Shown here in pieces: positions 17,597 to 26,048 of a stretch of DNA of 64,000 nt. Source of the DNA: Arthrobacter rhombi (GTDB lineage Bacteria; Actinomycetota; Actinomycetes; Actinomycetales; Micrococcaceae); the NCBI RefSeq assembly GCF_900163545.1, contig NZ_FUHW01000024.1, positions 1 to 64,000 of the forward strand. The letters run 5' to 3'. Position numbers and translations under genes: made by a program. The stretch's first letter is position 1, and each line of letters begins with the position of its first letter. Below the pieces are notes generated by a model. That model saw only the letters and a program-made list of their open reading frames with translations, made no database searches and was not told the origin of the DNA.

Positions 17597-18280
17597 CTAG
17601 CCGGTGGCCACGGACACGAAGAGGGCATCGCTGGCCGTCTGGCCCAAACTCAACGGTTGCTGGCCTGAACCGTCCACCTGCACTTCCAACGTTCCCGAAT
17701 ACGGTTCGCCGGCACCGACGGTCAACCGGACACCACAGCTGATGTTCCGATCCCTGAAGTAGCCCAGCAGCTCGCTATCGGAATCGGAGATCCGCTCAAC
17801 CACCACCACGGTTCCCGGTTCGACGCCGGTGAGCTGGACGGCATCGGGAACCTCCACGGTGCCGTCCGCTGCGGGGATGGGATCCCCGTGCGGGTCACGG
17901 GTGGGATGCTCCAGGATCGCGTCGATGCGTTCGATCATGAAGTCGGAGACGGCATGCTCGAGGACCTCGGCCTCATCGTGGACCTGTTCCCAGCCGTAGC
18001 CCAGCACCTCGACCAGGAACGATTCGATCAGCCGGTGCCGGCGGACCATCGCCACCGCGTGGATCCGTCCGGTTTCGGTCAATTCAACGGTGCCGTATTT
18101 GGCGTGGTTCAGGTATCCCTGCTCGGCGAGCTTGCGCACGGCATCGGAAACGGTGGAGATCCGCAGACCGGTTTTTTCGGCGATGTCCTTGGTCGTGACC
18201 GGTTCGCTGGTCCACTCCGAGAGACCCCAGACGGCTTTGAGATGGTTTTGGGCGCTGTCCGACAATTCAGTAACCGACAT
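17597..18280 (-). CDS. DtxR/MntR-family metal-dependent transcriptional regulator
   Basis: Metal-sensing repressor, most likely of the adjacent metal transporter operon. The 227-aa protein begins with the family N-terminus (SAQNHLKAVWGL) and a winged helix with TTKDIAEKTGLRISTVSDAVRKL-like spacing. A dimerisation and metal-binding region follows (HRLIESFLVEVLGY, then HDEAEVLEHAVSD) and an FeoA/SH3-like C-terminal domain with GVEPGTVVVVERI. The ATG at 18280 matches the usual family start; a longer frame upstream adds a low-complexity Gly/Arg-rich tail not expected in the family. It is convergent with the transporter. MntR-like function is inferred from context. Confidence 0.9.
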   Translation of the reverse strand: MSVTELSDSAQNHLKAVWGLSEWTSEPVTTKDIAEKTGLRISTVSDAVRKLAEQGYLNHAKYGTVELTETGRIHAVAMVRRHRLIESFLVEVLGYGWEQVHDEAEVLEHAVSDFMIERIDAILEHPTRDPHGDPIPAADGTVEVPDAVQLTGVEPGTVVVVERISDSDSELLGYFRDRNISCGVRLTVGAGEPYSGTLEVQVDGSGQQPLSLGQTASDALFVSVATG

Positions 18281-18436
18281 GCAGGCCAGTCTACGCAGCC
18301 CGCGCCCCGCACGCCCGTTGGGCCCCGTTGGAGCCGCTCCACCCGGTCCCGCGCACCTGCTAGCCTTCAAGTCATGGCCCTGCTGCAGCCCTGAAGCAAC
18401 AGGTCCCGCGGTCGGCGGCAGTAACGAGGGGAATCT

Positions 18437-19012
18437 ATGGACGGGACGATCACCGAGCTGGACGATCCGGTCCTGATCGCGCGCGCCCAGTCAGGAGATC
18501 TGGCGGCGTTCGAGGAGATCGTCCGCCGGTACCAACGCCCCATCCTGCGGTTCTGCCGTGGCATGCTCGGTCGCGGACCGGATGCCGAAGACGCCGTCCA
18601 GGACGTCATGGTCACCGCCTGGCGTCGGTTGCCGACCCTGCGCTCCGCCGAGGCGGCGTCGACGTGGTTGTACCGGATCGCCCGGCATAGTTGCATCGAC
18701 CTGCTCAGGAAACGGCAGCCCGACGGCGGCGATCCAGCGGAGTACGAGGACCGCCAAACCCCGAGCGAATCATCTCGGCACCCCCTAGCGGGGCCCGCCG
18801 AGGACACCGAAACCCAGTTGGCTCTGGCCGAGCTGTGGCGCTTCGTCGCCACCATGCCTTGGGCCCAACGCGAAGCCTGGATGCTGCGCGAGATCCACGG
18901 GTTGAGCTACCAGGAAATCGCCGCTATCACCGGCGAAAAGCTGGCCACCGTCCGAGGACGCATATCGCGCGCCCGCACCACGTTGGCCGAAAGGATGGAC
19001 CCGTGGAAATGA
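18437..19012 (+). CDS. ECF-type RNA polymerase sigma-70 factor
   Basis: 191-aa alternative sigma factor with region 2 (FEEIVRRYQRPILRFC...DAEDAVQDVM) and region 4 (MPWAQREAWMLREIHGLSYQEIAAITG) separated by an acidic linker; there is no region 1 or 3, as expected for the ECF class. GAGGGG lies ahead of the ATG at 18437. Its stop overlaps the start of a zinc-motif protein by 4 bases (ATGA 19009-19012), the usual layout of a sigma/anti-sigma pair. It probably directs the Asp23/AmaP envelope-stress genes downstream; this is inference from operon order. Confidence 0.94.
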   Translation: MDGTITELDDPVLIARAQSGDLAAFEEIVRRYQRPILRFCRGMLGRGPDAEDAVQDVMVTAWRRLPTLRSAEAASTWLYRIARHSCIDLLRKRQPDGGDPAEYEDRQTPSESSRHPLAGPAEDTETQLALAELWRFVATMPWAQREAWMLREIHGLSYQEIAAITGEKLATVRGRISRARTTLAERMDPWK

Positions 19013-19578
19013 CCACCGGAGGCGAGGAGGTGCCCGCTTGCGACCGCTCCGAAGAGGACATCTGGGAGCGCCTGGACCTGCCTCCCGACGAGCACGAACT
19101 CTCCTGCCCGCACTGTCAGGAACAACGCCGCCGGCTCCAACCCCTGCTGTTGGCGACCCGACGGCTCCGGGAGACCCCGCCGGAAGAGGCCGCCGAGGAG
19201 GACGCCGCCTTGGAGCGGATCCGCCATACCGCCATGGACGGCATTCGTGCCGAAATTCGGCGTGGCCGGCGCCTCGAGGTGCTGGTGACCCCGCACGGCC
19301 CCCTGGAGCTCAGTGTCTACGTGCTCAATGAGGTCATCCGCCGGGCCGCCGACGGTGTTCAGGGCATCAAACTGGGCCGCCACGGCACCACGGGGACGAC
19401 GACGGATGCCGGGCTCCCCGCGGTGCTCTGCCACCTGTCGGTGCAGATGAACGCCGATGAACAGGTCCCGGAGGTCGCCGAACGACTCCGCGCGGCCACC
19501 CTGGCCGCCCTGGCCGACGAGCTGGGCGTCGTCCCCGCGGCCGTCGATATCACCGTGGAGGACATCACCCATGACTGA
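19009..19578 (+). CDS. Zinc-motif anti-sigma-like protein fused to an Asp23-like domain
   Basis: 189-aa protein. Near residue 30 it carries HELSCPHC, the HxxxCxxC pattern of zinc-associated anti-sigma factors, in the usual N-terminal position. From about residue 85 to the end it resembles an Asp23/Gls24 domain (LEVLVTPHGPLELSVYVLNEVIRRAA, then DEQVPEVAERLRAATLAAL). This combination suggests that sigma-factor binding and envelope-stress sensing are linked in one polypeptide. There is no transmembrane segment, so it would be a cytoplasmic anti-sigma factor. Start ATG overlaps the sigma factor stop, and its own stop lies inside the next gene's start region (8-bp overlap). Confidence 0.82.
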   Translation: MTTGGEEVPACDRSEEDIWERLDLPPDEHELSCPHCQEQRRRLQPLLLATRRLRETPPEEAAEEDAALERIRHTAMDGIRAEIRRGRRLEVLVTPHGPLELSVYVLNEVIRRAADGVQGIKLGRHGTTGTTTDAGLPAVLCHLSVQMNADEQVPEVAERLRAATLAALADELGVVPAAVDITVEDITHD

Positions 19579-19924
19579 GCCAACCGTTGAGCCCACCCCC
19601 ACCGAAGCGGCCCGCACGGCGGCCATCACCGAAGTCTTGGAAACCGACGGGGTGGCCGAGGTGTTCCCGCCGACCTTCGCCATCGTCCGCGCCCTGTCCT
19701 CCCGGCCGGCCTCCCCCACCGAAGCCCTGCGCCTGCGCCAGGGCACGGAAGGGACCGAGGCGCGGATCGACATCGGTGTGGAGGCCGGTCACCGGGCCAC
19801 CGACGTCGCCCGGGCAGTGCAGCAAAAAATCCATACCGTCCTGCTCGGCCACGGTCTCAAGATGGCCTTCGTTGCTGTCACCGTCCTGGAACACGGTCGA
19901 GCCGACACGGGGCCGTGGAACTAG
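19571..19924 (+). CDS. Small Asp23-like domain protein
   Basis: 117-aa protein that resembles a shortened Asp23/Gls24-type unit: a beta-rich centre (TEARIDIGVEAGHRATDVARAVQQKIHTVLL) followed by a final strand. It has no membrane segment. The ATG at 19571 overlaps the end of the anti-sigma-like gene. It closes the first transcription unit of the stress module; a 99-base gap with a possible promoter follows before the full Asp23 gene. Family assignment is from pattern and context. Confidence 0.75.
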   Translation: MTEPTVEPTPTEAARTAAITEVLETDGVAEVFPPTFAIVRALSSRPASPTEALRLRQGTEGTEARIDIGVEAGHRATDVARAVQQKIHTVLLGHGLKMAFVAVTVLEHGRADTGPWN

Positions 19925-20023
19925 CGTCCAAAGTTTTTTTCGTTTCGACCGTGACGTTTTCCTCCCGAGCCCGTCTGTACTCATGAGACCGACGCACCGT
20001 GCGTTGGCACCAGGGAGGAAATC

Positions 20024-20527
20024 ATGGCCGAGAACACGAACACGAACCTGCCGAAGACCACCGAGGAAGCACGCGCGAAACAGGCTTCCCAGCCGGCCCA
20101 GCAGTCCCCGCAAGCCCAGGGACCGCTGCAGACCGACCACGGCACCACCACCATTGCCGAGACCGTCGTGCAGAAGTTGGCCGGAATCGCTGCCCGCGAA
20201 GTTCCTGGCGTCTACGCCATGGGAGCCGCAGGCCGCCGCGCCCTGAACGCGATCTCCGAACGCATCCCCGGATCCCAGACCAATGTCAGTGGCGGGGTTT
20301 CCGTGGAGAAGGGTGACCTGCAGACGGCCATCGATGTGAGCATCGTCGTCGAATATGGTGTCTCCATTGCCGAGGTCGCCGAAGACATTCGCCGCAGCAT
20401 CATCCAGGCCGTCGAGCACGGAACCTCCCTGGAGGTGATCGAGGTCAATGTGAACGTCACCGACGTGCACCTGCCCGAGGAAGACAACGACGACGCTGTT
20501 TCCGATCGCTCCGATCGTCTGGAGTAG
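20024..20527 (+). CDS. Asp23/Gls24-family envelope stress response protein
   Basis: 167-aa cytoplasmic protein recruited to the membrane by AmaP-type anchors in other Gram-positives. After a Gln/Pro-rich N-terminus, the Asp23 domain starts at GTTTIAETVVQKLAGIAAREVPGVYAMG and continues to VTDVHLP. A good GGGAGGAAA ribosome site precedes the ATG. It is followed within 4 bases by a DUF2273 gene and then further Asp23, DUF6286-like and AmaP-like genes, so these products probably assemble at the membrane. Confidence 0.93.
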   Translation: MAENTNTNLPKTTEEARAKQASQPAQQSPQAQGPLQTDHGTTTIAETVVQKLAGIAAREVPGVYAMGAAGRRALNAISERIPGSQTNVSGGVSVEKGDLQTAIDVSIVVEYGVSIAEVAEDIRRSIIQAVEHGTSLEVIEVNVNVTDVHLPEEDNDDAVSDRSDRLE

Positions 20528-20530
20528 ACG

Positions 20531-20713
20531 ATGACGAGCACACGCTTCTGCACCATTATCGGACTGGTCCTGGGGACCATCTGGGTGATCGCCGGATTCT
20601 GGGCGATGCTCTTGGTGGCCGTCGTCGCGGCGGTCGCCTTCGGCGTCGGCCGCGTCCTGGACGGACGTGTGGACCTGCAGGACTGGGCGGGCCGCATCCA
20701 AGGCCGGCGCTGA
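20531..20713 (+). CDS. DUF2273-like small membrane protein
   Basis: 60-aa protein with two hydrophobic segments forming a hairpin (IIGLVLGTIWVIAGFWAMLLVAVVAAVAFGVG) and a charged tail (RVLDGRVDLQDW). DUF2273 proteins are regularly encoded between Asp23 and AmaP genes, as here. It begins 3 bases after the Asp23 stop and is followed immediately by the next Asp23-like gene. It is probably a membrane partner or anchor in the stress complex. Confidence 0.87.
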   Translation: MTSTRFCTIIGLVLGTIWVIAGFWAMLLVAVVAAVAFGVGRVLDGRVDLQDWAGRIQGRR

Positions 20714-20714
20714 T

Positions 20715-21122
20715 ATGACCGCCTCCAGCCTCAGCGCCGCCACCACGCCGGAACCGGACGCACCCTCGTCCCCCGCAACCCGGGGTCGGCTGACCATCAG
20801 CGAACGGGTGGTCAGCCGCCTCGCGGCGAAATCCGCTGCCTCCCATCCGGCGGTGGGCGCCCGCTCCGGCGGCGTCCTGGGGGTCGGGGCCAACCAGGAT
20901 TTCAGCGCACTGCCCCCGGCAACGGCGACGATCGCCGGGTCTTCGGCTTCCGTTTCCGTACGGATCGGGCTGCGGTTCCCCAGCGACATCCGCGCCACCA
21001 CCGAGGAGGTGCGCCAGGGAATCATCACCGACCTTGAAAGATTCGCCGGCGTCACCGCCGCACCGGTGGACATCCAGGTGGAGTGGCTGGAAGCCGCACC
21101 ACCGGCCAGGAGGGTCCTATGA
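20715..21122 (+). CDS. Asp23/Gls24-like protein
   Basis: 135-aa soluble protein. Residues from about 20 (TRGRLTISERVVSRLAAKSAASHPAVGA) to the end (PVDIQVEWLE) match the Asp23 fold pattern. It is the third Asp23-like unit of the cluster. It begins one base after the DUF2273 stop codon region and its TGA overlaps the next ATG by 4 bases (21119-21122). Confidence 0.82.
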   Translation: MTASSLSAATTPEPDAPSSPATRGRLTISERVVSRLAAKSAASHPAVGARSGGVLGVGANQDFSALPPATATIAGSSASVSVRIGLRFPSDIRATTEEVRQGIITDLERFAGVTAAPVDIQVEWLEAAPPARRVL

Positions 21123-21676
21123 CGAAGACATCCTCGCTGCGGCCGCGCCCGGCCCGGGTCCTCCCGGCGACGATTGCTGCCGTGCTGCTCATCGCCGTCG
21201 GAGTTTTGCTCACCGGCCTGGCGATCATGCGGCTGCAGGACGGGCAGTGGCCCAGCGCCGCCACGTTCATGGCCGACGTCGGATCCCGTACCTGGGGTTC
21301 CCGCTCGGTAGCCGCAGGTGGTGGCCTCATCGCCATCGCCGGCCTGGTGTTGCTCCTCTGCGGGATCCTGCCCGGACGCCCGTCCCCACGTTCATCGCCG
21401 AGCCCGCAACGGTCCGATTCCGTCGGTTCCTCGGAGGCCGTGGTGACCCGCCGTGGGACCGAACGCCTGGTCGAGAACCGGGTCAACGCGATGGACGGGG
21501 TGGGGACCTGCAAGGCCCGGATGAAGGGCACTTCCCTTTCCCTCACCGTGCGCACCCCCTTGCGTGAGCATGGGCAGTTATCCGAGGCCGTGAAAACTGC
21601 GGCCCGGGAGATCCTGTCCGAAAACCTCGTCGGTGCTCTCCCGGCACTGAACGTCAGGATGGTGAGTACCTCATGA
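21119..21676 (+). CDS. DUF6286-like membrane protein of the Asp23 cluster
   Basis: 185-aa protein with two N-terminal membrane segments (about residues 15-35 and 60-82) and a cytoplasmic C-terminal domain (VENRVNAMDGV to LNVRMV) of the kind annotated DUF6286 in actinobacterial Asp23 operons. AGGAGGG precedes the ATG at 21119, which overlaps the previous stop. A 4-base overlap with the following AmaP-like gene indicates co-translation. Confidence 0.8.
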   Translation: MTKTSSLRPRPARVLPATIAAVLLIAVGVLLTGLAIMRLQDGQWPSAATFMADVGSRTWGSRSVAAGGGLIAIAGLVLLLCGILPGRPSPRSSPSPQRSDSVGSSEAVVTRRGTERLVENRVNAMDGVGTCKARMKGTSLSLTVRTPLREHGQLSEAVKTAAREILSENLVGALPALNVRMVSTS

Positions 21677-22263
21677 GATCCTTTCCCGCCACGTTGAACC
21701 GCACGCTACTGATCATCATCGGCTTCGTGATGCTGGCCGGTGGGCTCTGGCTGATCTGGCCCTGGTTCCAGACCACCGTGGGTCTGCGGGTCCCGGAAGG
21801 CGCCTCGGGGTTGCTGGCCGATCCCTCGGCCGACCTGGCGCCGGGTGCCACCGATGTTCTGGAACAGTCGTGGATGCCCGCGGCGCTGATCGTCGTGGGC
21901 ATGATCGTGCTGTTGCTCGGGCTGGCCTGGCTTGGACGTCAGGTGCCGCGCTCGCGGCGGGCAGAAACCCTGCGTTTCACCGCCGACCCGGGTGCTGGAA
22001 CCACCACCTTGGACCCGAAGGTTCTGGAATCTGCCGTCTCCCAAGCGGCCGCAGCGTTGCCACAAGTGGCCGCCGCGAAGGCCATGCTCAGGGGGAGCGT
22101 CGGTGCCCCCGACCTGCTCCTGCAGGTCCACGCGGAGCCGGCTGCCCACCTGCCCCACCTCACGGCAACCCTCACCGAGCAGATCGCGGCCGACGTCGTG
22201 CTCTGCCTGGGCCATCCGCTGGAACACTTCGCCATCGAGTATTCGGTCGAGAAATCCAGCTGA
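21673..22263 (+). CDS. AmaP-like alkaline-shock membrane anchor protein
   Basis: 196-aa protein with two membrane segments (TLLIIIGFVMLAGGLWLIW near residue 10 and AALIVVGMIVLLLGLAWLG near residue 75) separated by an extracytoplasmic loop, then a cytoplasmic domain of about 110 residues. This layout matches AmaP, which anchors Asp23 at the membrane. It overlaps the preceding gene by ATGA (21673-21676). Confidence 0.8.
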   Translation: MRSFPATLNRTLLIIIGFVMLAGGLWLIWPWFQTTVGLRVPEGASGLLADPSADLAPGATDVLEQSWMPAALIVVGMIVLLLGLAWLGRQVPRSRRAETLRFTADPGAGTTTLDPKVLESAVSQAAAALPQVAAAKAMLRGSVGAPDLLLQVHAEPAAHLPHLTATLTEQIAADVVLCLGHPLEHFAIEYSVEKSS

Positions 22264-22311
22264 GAACGCCCCACCACTAGACCCAACCCCCCAACACCAA
22301 AGGAGAAACAC

Positions 22312-22497
22312 ATGGGACTCGGAGACAAGATCAGCAATAAGGCCCAGGAAGCCACCGGCAAGGCCAAGGAGGCCGTCGGCGACGCCACCAACAAGGAAGA
22401 CCTGCAGGCCGAAGGCGTGGCCGACCAGGCCGCCGCCCAGGCCAAGCAGGCCGGCGAGCACGTCAAGGACGCCGCGAAGGATGCCTTCGACAAGTAG
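22312..22497 (+). CDS. CsbD-family stress protein
   Basis: 61-aa hydrophilic, Ala/Lys-rich protein starting MGLGDKISNKAQEATGKAKEAVGDATN, the classic CsbD motif. CsbD proteins accumulate under general stress, but their biochemical role is unknown. AAAGGAGAAA is an excellent ribosome site. It is the last gene of the envelope-stress cluster and is followed by a strong hairpin at 22504-22549. Confidence 0.94.
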   Translation: MGLGDKISNKAQEATGKAKEAVGDATNKEDLQAEGVADQAAAQAKQAGEHVKDAAKDAFDK

Positions 22498-22503
22498 CAT
22501 GCC

Positions 22504-22549
22504 CAACGCACCCGTCGTCATGGTTCCGACCAGGACGACGGGGGCGTTG
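22504..22549. terminator. Strong stem-loop between convergent csbD-like and tauE-like genes
   Basis: The left arm CAACGC-A-CCCGTCGTC pairs with GACGACGGG-G-GCGTTG, giving a 15-bp stem with one A/G mismatch and a 14-base loop. It lies directly after the CsbD stop and before the end of the oppositely oriented exporter gene, so it can stop transcription from both sides. There is no long T tract, as is common in high-GC actinobacteria. Confidence 0.65.
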
Positions 22550-22569
22550 TCATGTCCTGATGATTCCGG

Positions 22570-23337
22570 CTAGAAGTCCAGGACCACGCGGAGCACCACG
22601 TAAGCGGCGACCACGAAGACCAAGGAGGCGAAACCGCGTTTGAGTACCCGTTCGGGCAAGGAGCGTCCGATGTGCCCGGCAATAGAGGACGCCACCATGG
22701 CGGTACCGGCGAAGGCCCCGGTCAGTCCCCAGTCCAGGTCGAGGCTTCCGATATGGGAGATGAACCCTCCGATGGAGTTCACCACCACGATGACCAGCGA
22801 GGTCCCCACTGCCATGGTCATCGGCAGCCCCAGGATCAGCGCCAGAGCCGGAACAATGAGGAACCCTCCCCCGACACCGAGCAATCCGGTCAGGAATCCG
22901 ACGACGACGCCGGTAGCCACCGCCTTGGGCAGACGGCGACGCCAGATGACCGTTCCATCGGCAGCATAGTCGTGGCCGGCTCGAGAGCCCACGGGAAGCA
23001 GCATGCGGATGCCGGCCAGCACCATGATCGCGGCGAAAACGATCAGCAGGACCTGCTGATCGAGCAGCTGGTTCACCGCGGTGCCGGCAAAGGCCGTCGC
23101 CCCACCGGTGGCCCCGATGATCAGGGCCAGCCGCCAATCCACATCGCGTCGGATGCGGGGCAGCACCGCCATCGTCGATGAGGCGCCCACGACGACCAAG
23201 GAGCTGGGGATGGCCGCCGACAGCGGCATCCCCACCCCGTAGACCAGTGCAGGCACCGCCAGGATGGAGCCACCCCCGCCGACGAGCCCCAGCAGCCCGC
23301 CGACAATTAGCCCGAAGACCAGGGCGGCACCGATCAC
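22570..23337 (-). CDS. TauE/SafE (TSUP) family sulfite or sulfonate exporter
   Basis: 255-aa permease with about eight hydrophobic segments. It has the family repeats GLIVGGLLGLVGGGGSILAVPALVYG near the N-terminus and VVVGFLTGLLGVGGGFLIVPAL in the second half. It is the last gene of the sulfide operon; a GTG start lies 7 bases from the end of the persulfide dioxygenase-rhodanese gene. Exporting sulfite made from persulfide oxidation is the likely role. Confidence 0.9.
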   Translation of the reverse strand: MIGAALVFGLIVGGLLGLVGGGGSILAVPALVYGVGMPLSAAIPSSLVVVGASSTMAVLPRIRRDVDWRLALIIGATGGATAFAGTAVNQLLDQQVLLIVFAAIMVLAGIRMLLPVGSRAGHDYAADGTVIWRRRLPKAVATGVVVGFLTGLLGVGGGFLIVPALALILGLPMTMAVGTSLVIVVVNSIGGFISHIGSLDLDWGLTGAFAGTAMVASSIAGHIGRSLPERVLKRGFASLVFVVAAYVVLRVVLDF

Positions 23338-23343
23338 CGCTGG

Positions 23344-24732
23344 CTACTTGGCCTGCTGGGCGGCCCAGGCGGCATAGCTGCCCTCGAGCTCGACGACGTC
23401 GTAGCCGGCATGGCGCAGGGTGCTGGCGACCACCGAGCTACGCACCCCGGACTGGCAATAGGTGACGATGGTGCCGCTGTTCGGCAGTTTCTCCAGGTTC
23501 CAGAGCACCCGGCCACCGTGGAGTTGCTCCGAACCGGGGACCTTCCCGGCCTCGTGCTCGGATTTTGCCCTCACGTCCAGCAACAGGGCCTTGTCGAAGT
23601 CGGCGACCTCATCCGGCTGCACCAATCTCGGTGTGTGGTGTGGCAGGCCCTCGATGCTGGTGACATAGCCGGAGACGTCGTCGATGCCCACCCGGATCAG
23701 GTGGTCCCACATCGCCTGGGCCGATGCGGGACCGTCGGCCAACAGGACCAGCGGGCGCCGGTCACGTTCGGGGTCGATGGCCCAGGCACCATAGGTGGCC
23801 ATGGATTTGATCGCCGGGATGTTCACCGATCCGGCGACCGTGCCCCGATGGACGTCGGTCTGGGACCGGGTGTCCACGAAGGTCGCCTCGTTGGCGGCCA
23901 GCCAGGCGGCGACCTGCGCCGCGTCGAGCTCGGCCAACGGCTGGCGTTCCCCCAGGACCGCCGGGCCGGCGAGGTTCTGGCGCTTCATGCGTCCGAAGTA
24001 TGCCGGGGCGTCGGGCTGGCCCTCGAGCAATTCGGCGACGAAGCCTTCCTCATCGTCGGCTTCCAGGTATTTGCCCCACCAGGCGTTGAGTCGTTCATAG
24101 CCCACGGTGCTGGAGGGAACGGCGCCCAGGGCCTTGCCGCAGGCGCTGCCGGCCCCATGTGCCGGGTGAACCTGGACATGGTCGGGCAGGGTGAGGAATC
24201 GATCCCGCAGGCTGGCGAACATCTGTTGCGCCCCGATGAACCGGGTGTCCACGCCGCCGGCTGCCTCGTCGAGCAGATCGGGGCGGCCCAGATCTCCACA
24301 GAACACGAAGTCGCCGGTCAGGGCGTAACCCGGGTCCTGGGAGAAGGCACCATCGGTGACCAGGAACATCAGGTGCTCCGGGGTGTGCCCCGGGGTATGG
24401 GCGGCGGTGAGCGTGATGTTGCCCAGGGTGATCGTTCCGCCGTCGGTGAGCAGGCTGGCCTCGAAGTCATAGAGCCAGTCGGGTCCGCCCTCGCCGGAAA
24501 CATACATGGTGGCCCCGGTATCCGCCGCCAGTTCGCGGGTCCCCGAGAGGTAGTCGGCGTGGACGTGGGTTTCGGTCACCGCGACGATCTTCAGGCCGTT
24601 GGCCGCGGCGATCCGGTGGTAGACGTCGGTATCGCGTCGGGCGTCGATGACCACTGCCTCCCCGTTGGACTGGCAGCCGATGACGTAGCTGGCCTGGGCC
24701 AGATCGGTGTCGTAGATGCGTTCAAAGAACAC
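23344..24732 (-). CDS. MBL-fold persulfide dioxygenase fused to rhodanese domains
   Basis: 462-aa cytoplasmic enzyme that would oxidise persulfide to sulfite and transfer sulfane sulfur. Residues 1-250 are a metallo-beta-lactamase fold of the ETHE1 type: THVHADYLSG, HTPGHTPEHL, GDFVFCGDLGRPDL and HPAHGAGSACG supply the metal ligands. Two rhodanese-like domains follow. The first (VDTRSQTDVHRG) has no obvious active Cys; the last has the active loop CQSGVRSS. The GTG start at 24732 is preceded by AAGGAG. It sits between the reductase and exporter genes in one operon. Confidence 0.93.
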   Translation of the reverse strand: MFFERIYDTDLAQASYVIGCQSNGEAVVIDARRDTDVYHRIAAANGLKIVAVTETHVHADYLSGTRELAADTGATMYVSGEGGPDWLYDFEASLLTDGGTITLGNITLTAAHTPGHTPEHLMFLVTDGAFSQDPGYALTGDFVFCGDLGRPDLLDEAAGGVDTRFIGAQQMFASLRDRFLTLPDHVQVHPAHGAGSACGKALGAVPSSTVGYERLNAWWGKYLEADDEEGFVAELLEGQPDAPAYFGRMKRQNLAGPAVLGERQPLAELDAAQVAAWLAANEATFVDTRSQTDVHRGTVAGSVNIPAIKSMATYGAWAIDPERDRRPLVLLADGPASAQAMWDHLIRVGIDDVSGYVTSIEGLPHHTPRLVQPDEVADFDKALLLDVRAKSEHEAGKVPGSEQLHGGRVLWNLEKLPNSGTIVTYCQSGVRSSVVASTLRHAGYDVVELEGSYAAWAAQQAK

Positions 24733-24765
24733 GTGTGCGCTCCTTAATGGTGGCGGGGGCCCGCA

Positions 24766-25962
24766 TCAGGCGCGGCCCTTGAGGATGAGGTTCCAGTACA
24801 TGAACGGCAGCCCGTAACGCTTGAGATACCACATGTCCTTGCGTTCATGGGTGGTGTCGATGAACGGGATGCTCGGCGCCGGACGCATGCTGTAGTCGAA
24901 TTCGGCCAGCAGCATCGTGTGCCGGGAGGTGGTCAGCGGGCAGGAGGCATAACCCCCGTAGCTGGCCGACGGCGTCTTGCCGGTCATCGCGGCCAGCAGG
25001 TTCTTCACCAGCACCGGTGCCTGCTTGCGAATGGCCGCCCCGGTTTTGGAGTTCGGGCTCGAGCCGGCGTCGCCCAGGGCGAAGACCTCCGGATATTTGG
25101 TGTGCCGCAGCGTGTTCTTGTCGATCGCCACGTAGCCGGCAGGGTTGTCCGGGTCGGCCAGAGCGCTGTTCTTGAGCCAATCCGGCGCCGACTGTGGGGG
25201 CACCGCATGGAGGAAGTCGTAACCGAGGTCTTCGCTGGCTTCGGTGGTGTTGTTGCGCACCGAGACGGTTTTGGCCTCCGCGTCGATGGAGGTGACTTCG
25301 CTGGAAAAACGGACTTCAATACCGTAGTCGGCGACGACCCGGTCGAGTTCGTCGGAGAATTCCTTGACCCCGAACATCCCGGGTGTCGGCAGGACCAACA
25401 CCATGCGGATAGCGTCCAGGACCCCTTGTTCACGCCAGTAGTCGGCGGCCAGGTAGGCGATCTTCTGGGGTGCCCCGGCACATTTGATCGGTCCGGCCGG
25501 CATGGTGAACACCGCGGTGCCCGAGCGCAGGGCGCGGATCATGTTCCAGGTCTTGGGGGCCAACTCGAAGCGGTAATTGCTCGACACCGCGGGGGTCTCC
25601 AGGGCTTCGGACAGGCCGGGTAGCTGGTCCCAGTCGAGCTGGATGCCGGGGCAGACCACGAGGTAGTCGTATCCGACGACGGCCCCGGAAGCGAGGGTGA
25701 CGGTCTTCGCCTCGGGATTGGTTTCCGTGGCGGCGTCCTTGATCCAGGCGACGCCCTGGGGCATCACCGAGGCCTGGTGCCTGACGGATTCCTTCGCCGG
25801 GGCCCGTCCACCGCCGACCAGGGTCCATAGCGGCTGGTAGTAGTGCTGGTCGCTGGGTTCGACGACGGCGATGTCGTCCTGACCGGCGTGGCGCAGCCGG
25901 GCGGCCACGCTCAGTCCGGCGTTGCCGCCGCCGATGATCACGATGCGATGGTGCAGGCCCAT
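24766..25962 (-). CDS. Sulfide:quinone oxidoreductase-like FAD/NAD(P) flavoprotein
   Basis: 398-aa flavoprotein predicted to oxidise sulfide (or a related thiol) to persulfide and pass electrons to quinone. The FAD-binding motif GGGNAGLSVAARL is at the N-terminus. KCAGAPQK carries one redox Cys near residue 160, and ALGDAGSSPNSKTGAA binds FAD. YASCPLTTS supplies another Cys near residue 330. The ATG at 25962 puts the GxGxxG-type motif at the normal distance; a longer upstream frame is rejected. It is the first gene of the operon with the persulfide dioxygenase and exporter. Confidence 0.9.
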   Translation of the reverse strand: MGLHHRIVIIGGGNAGLSVAARLRHAGQDDIAVVEPSDQHYYQPLWTLVGGGRAPAKESVRHQASVMPQGVAWIKDAATETNPEAKTVTLASGAVVGYDYLVVCPGIQLDWDQLPGLSEALETPAVSSNYRFELAPKTWNMIRALRSGTAVFTMPAGPIKCAGAPQKIAYLAADYWREQGVLDAIRMVLVLPTPGMFGVKEFSDELDRVVADYGIEVRFSSEVTSIDAEAKTVSVRNNTTEASEDLGYDFLHAVPPQSAPDWLKNSALADPDNPAGYVAIDKNTLRHTKYPEVFALGDAGSSPNSKTGAAIRKQAPVLVKNLLAAMTGKTPSASYGGYASCPLTTSRHTMLLAEFDYSMRPAPSIPFIDTTHERKDMWYLKRYGLPFMYWNLILKGRA

Positions 25963-26048
25963 ATGAAACGTCTCCACTTCGTTCGGCTCTGCCCGCCGGA
26001 TGTGGCATACGGCGGGGAAGCGCCGGGGATCACAGCACCTCATGACCT

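Noticed and set aside
17582..17602. Terminator between the metal permease and DtxR genes
   Set aside because: Only a 5-bp CTAGG/CCTAG symmetry with no T tract in a very short gap; too weak to call.
16390..17628. 412-codon minus-strand frame opposite the metal ABC transporter
   Set aside because: Shadow of the ATPase and permease genes; no domain pattern.
19565..21073. 502-codon minus-strand frame opposite the Asp23 genes
   Set aside because: Low-complexity composition, no family signal and antisense to several well-supported small genes.
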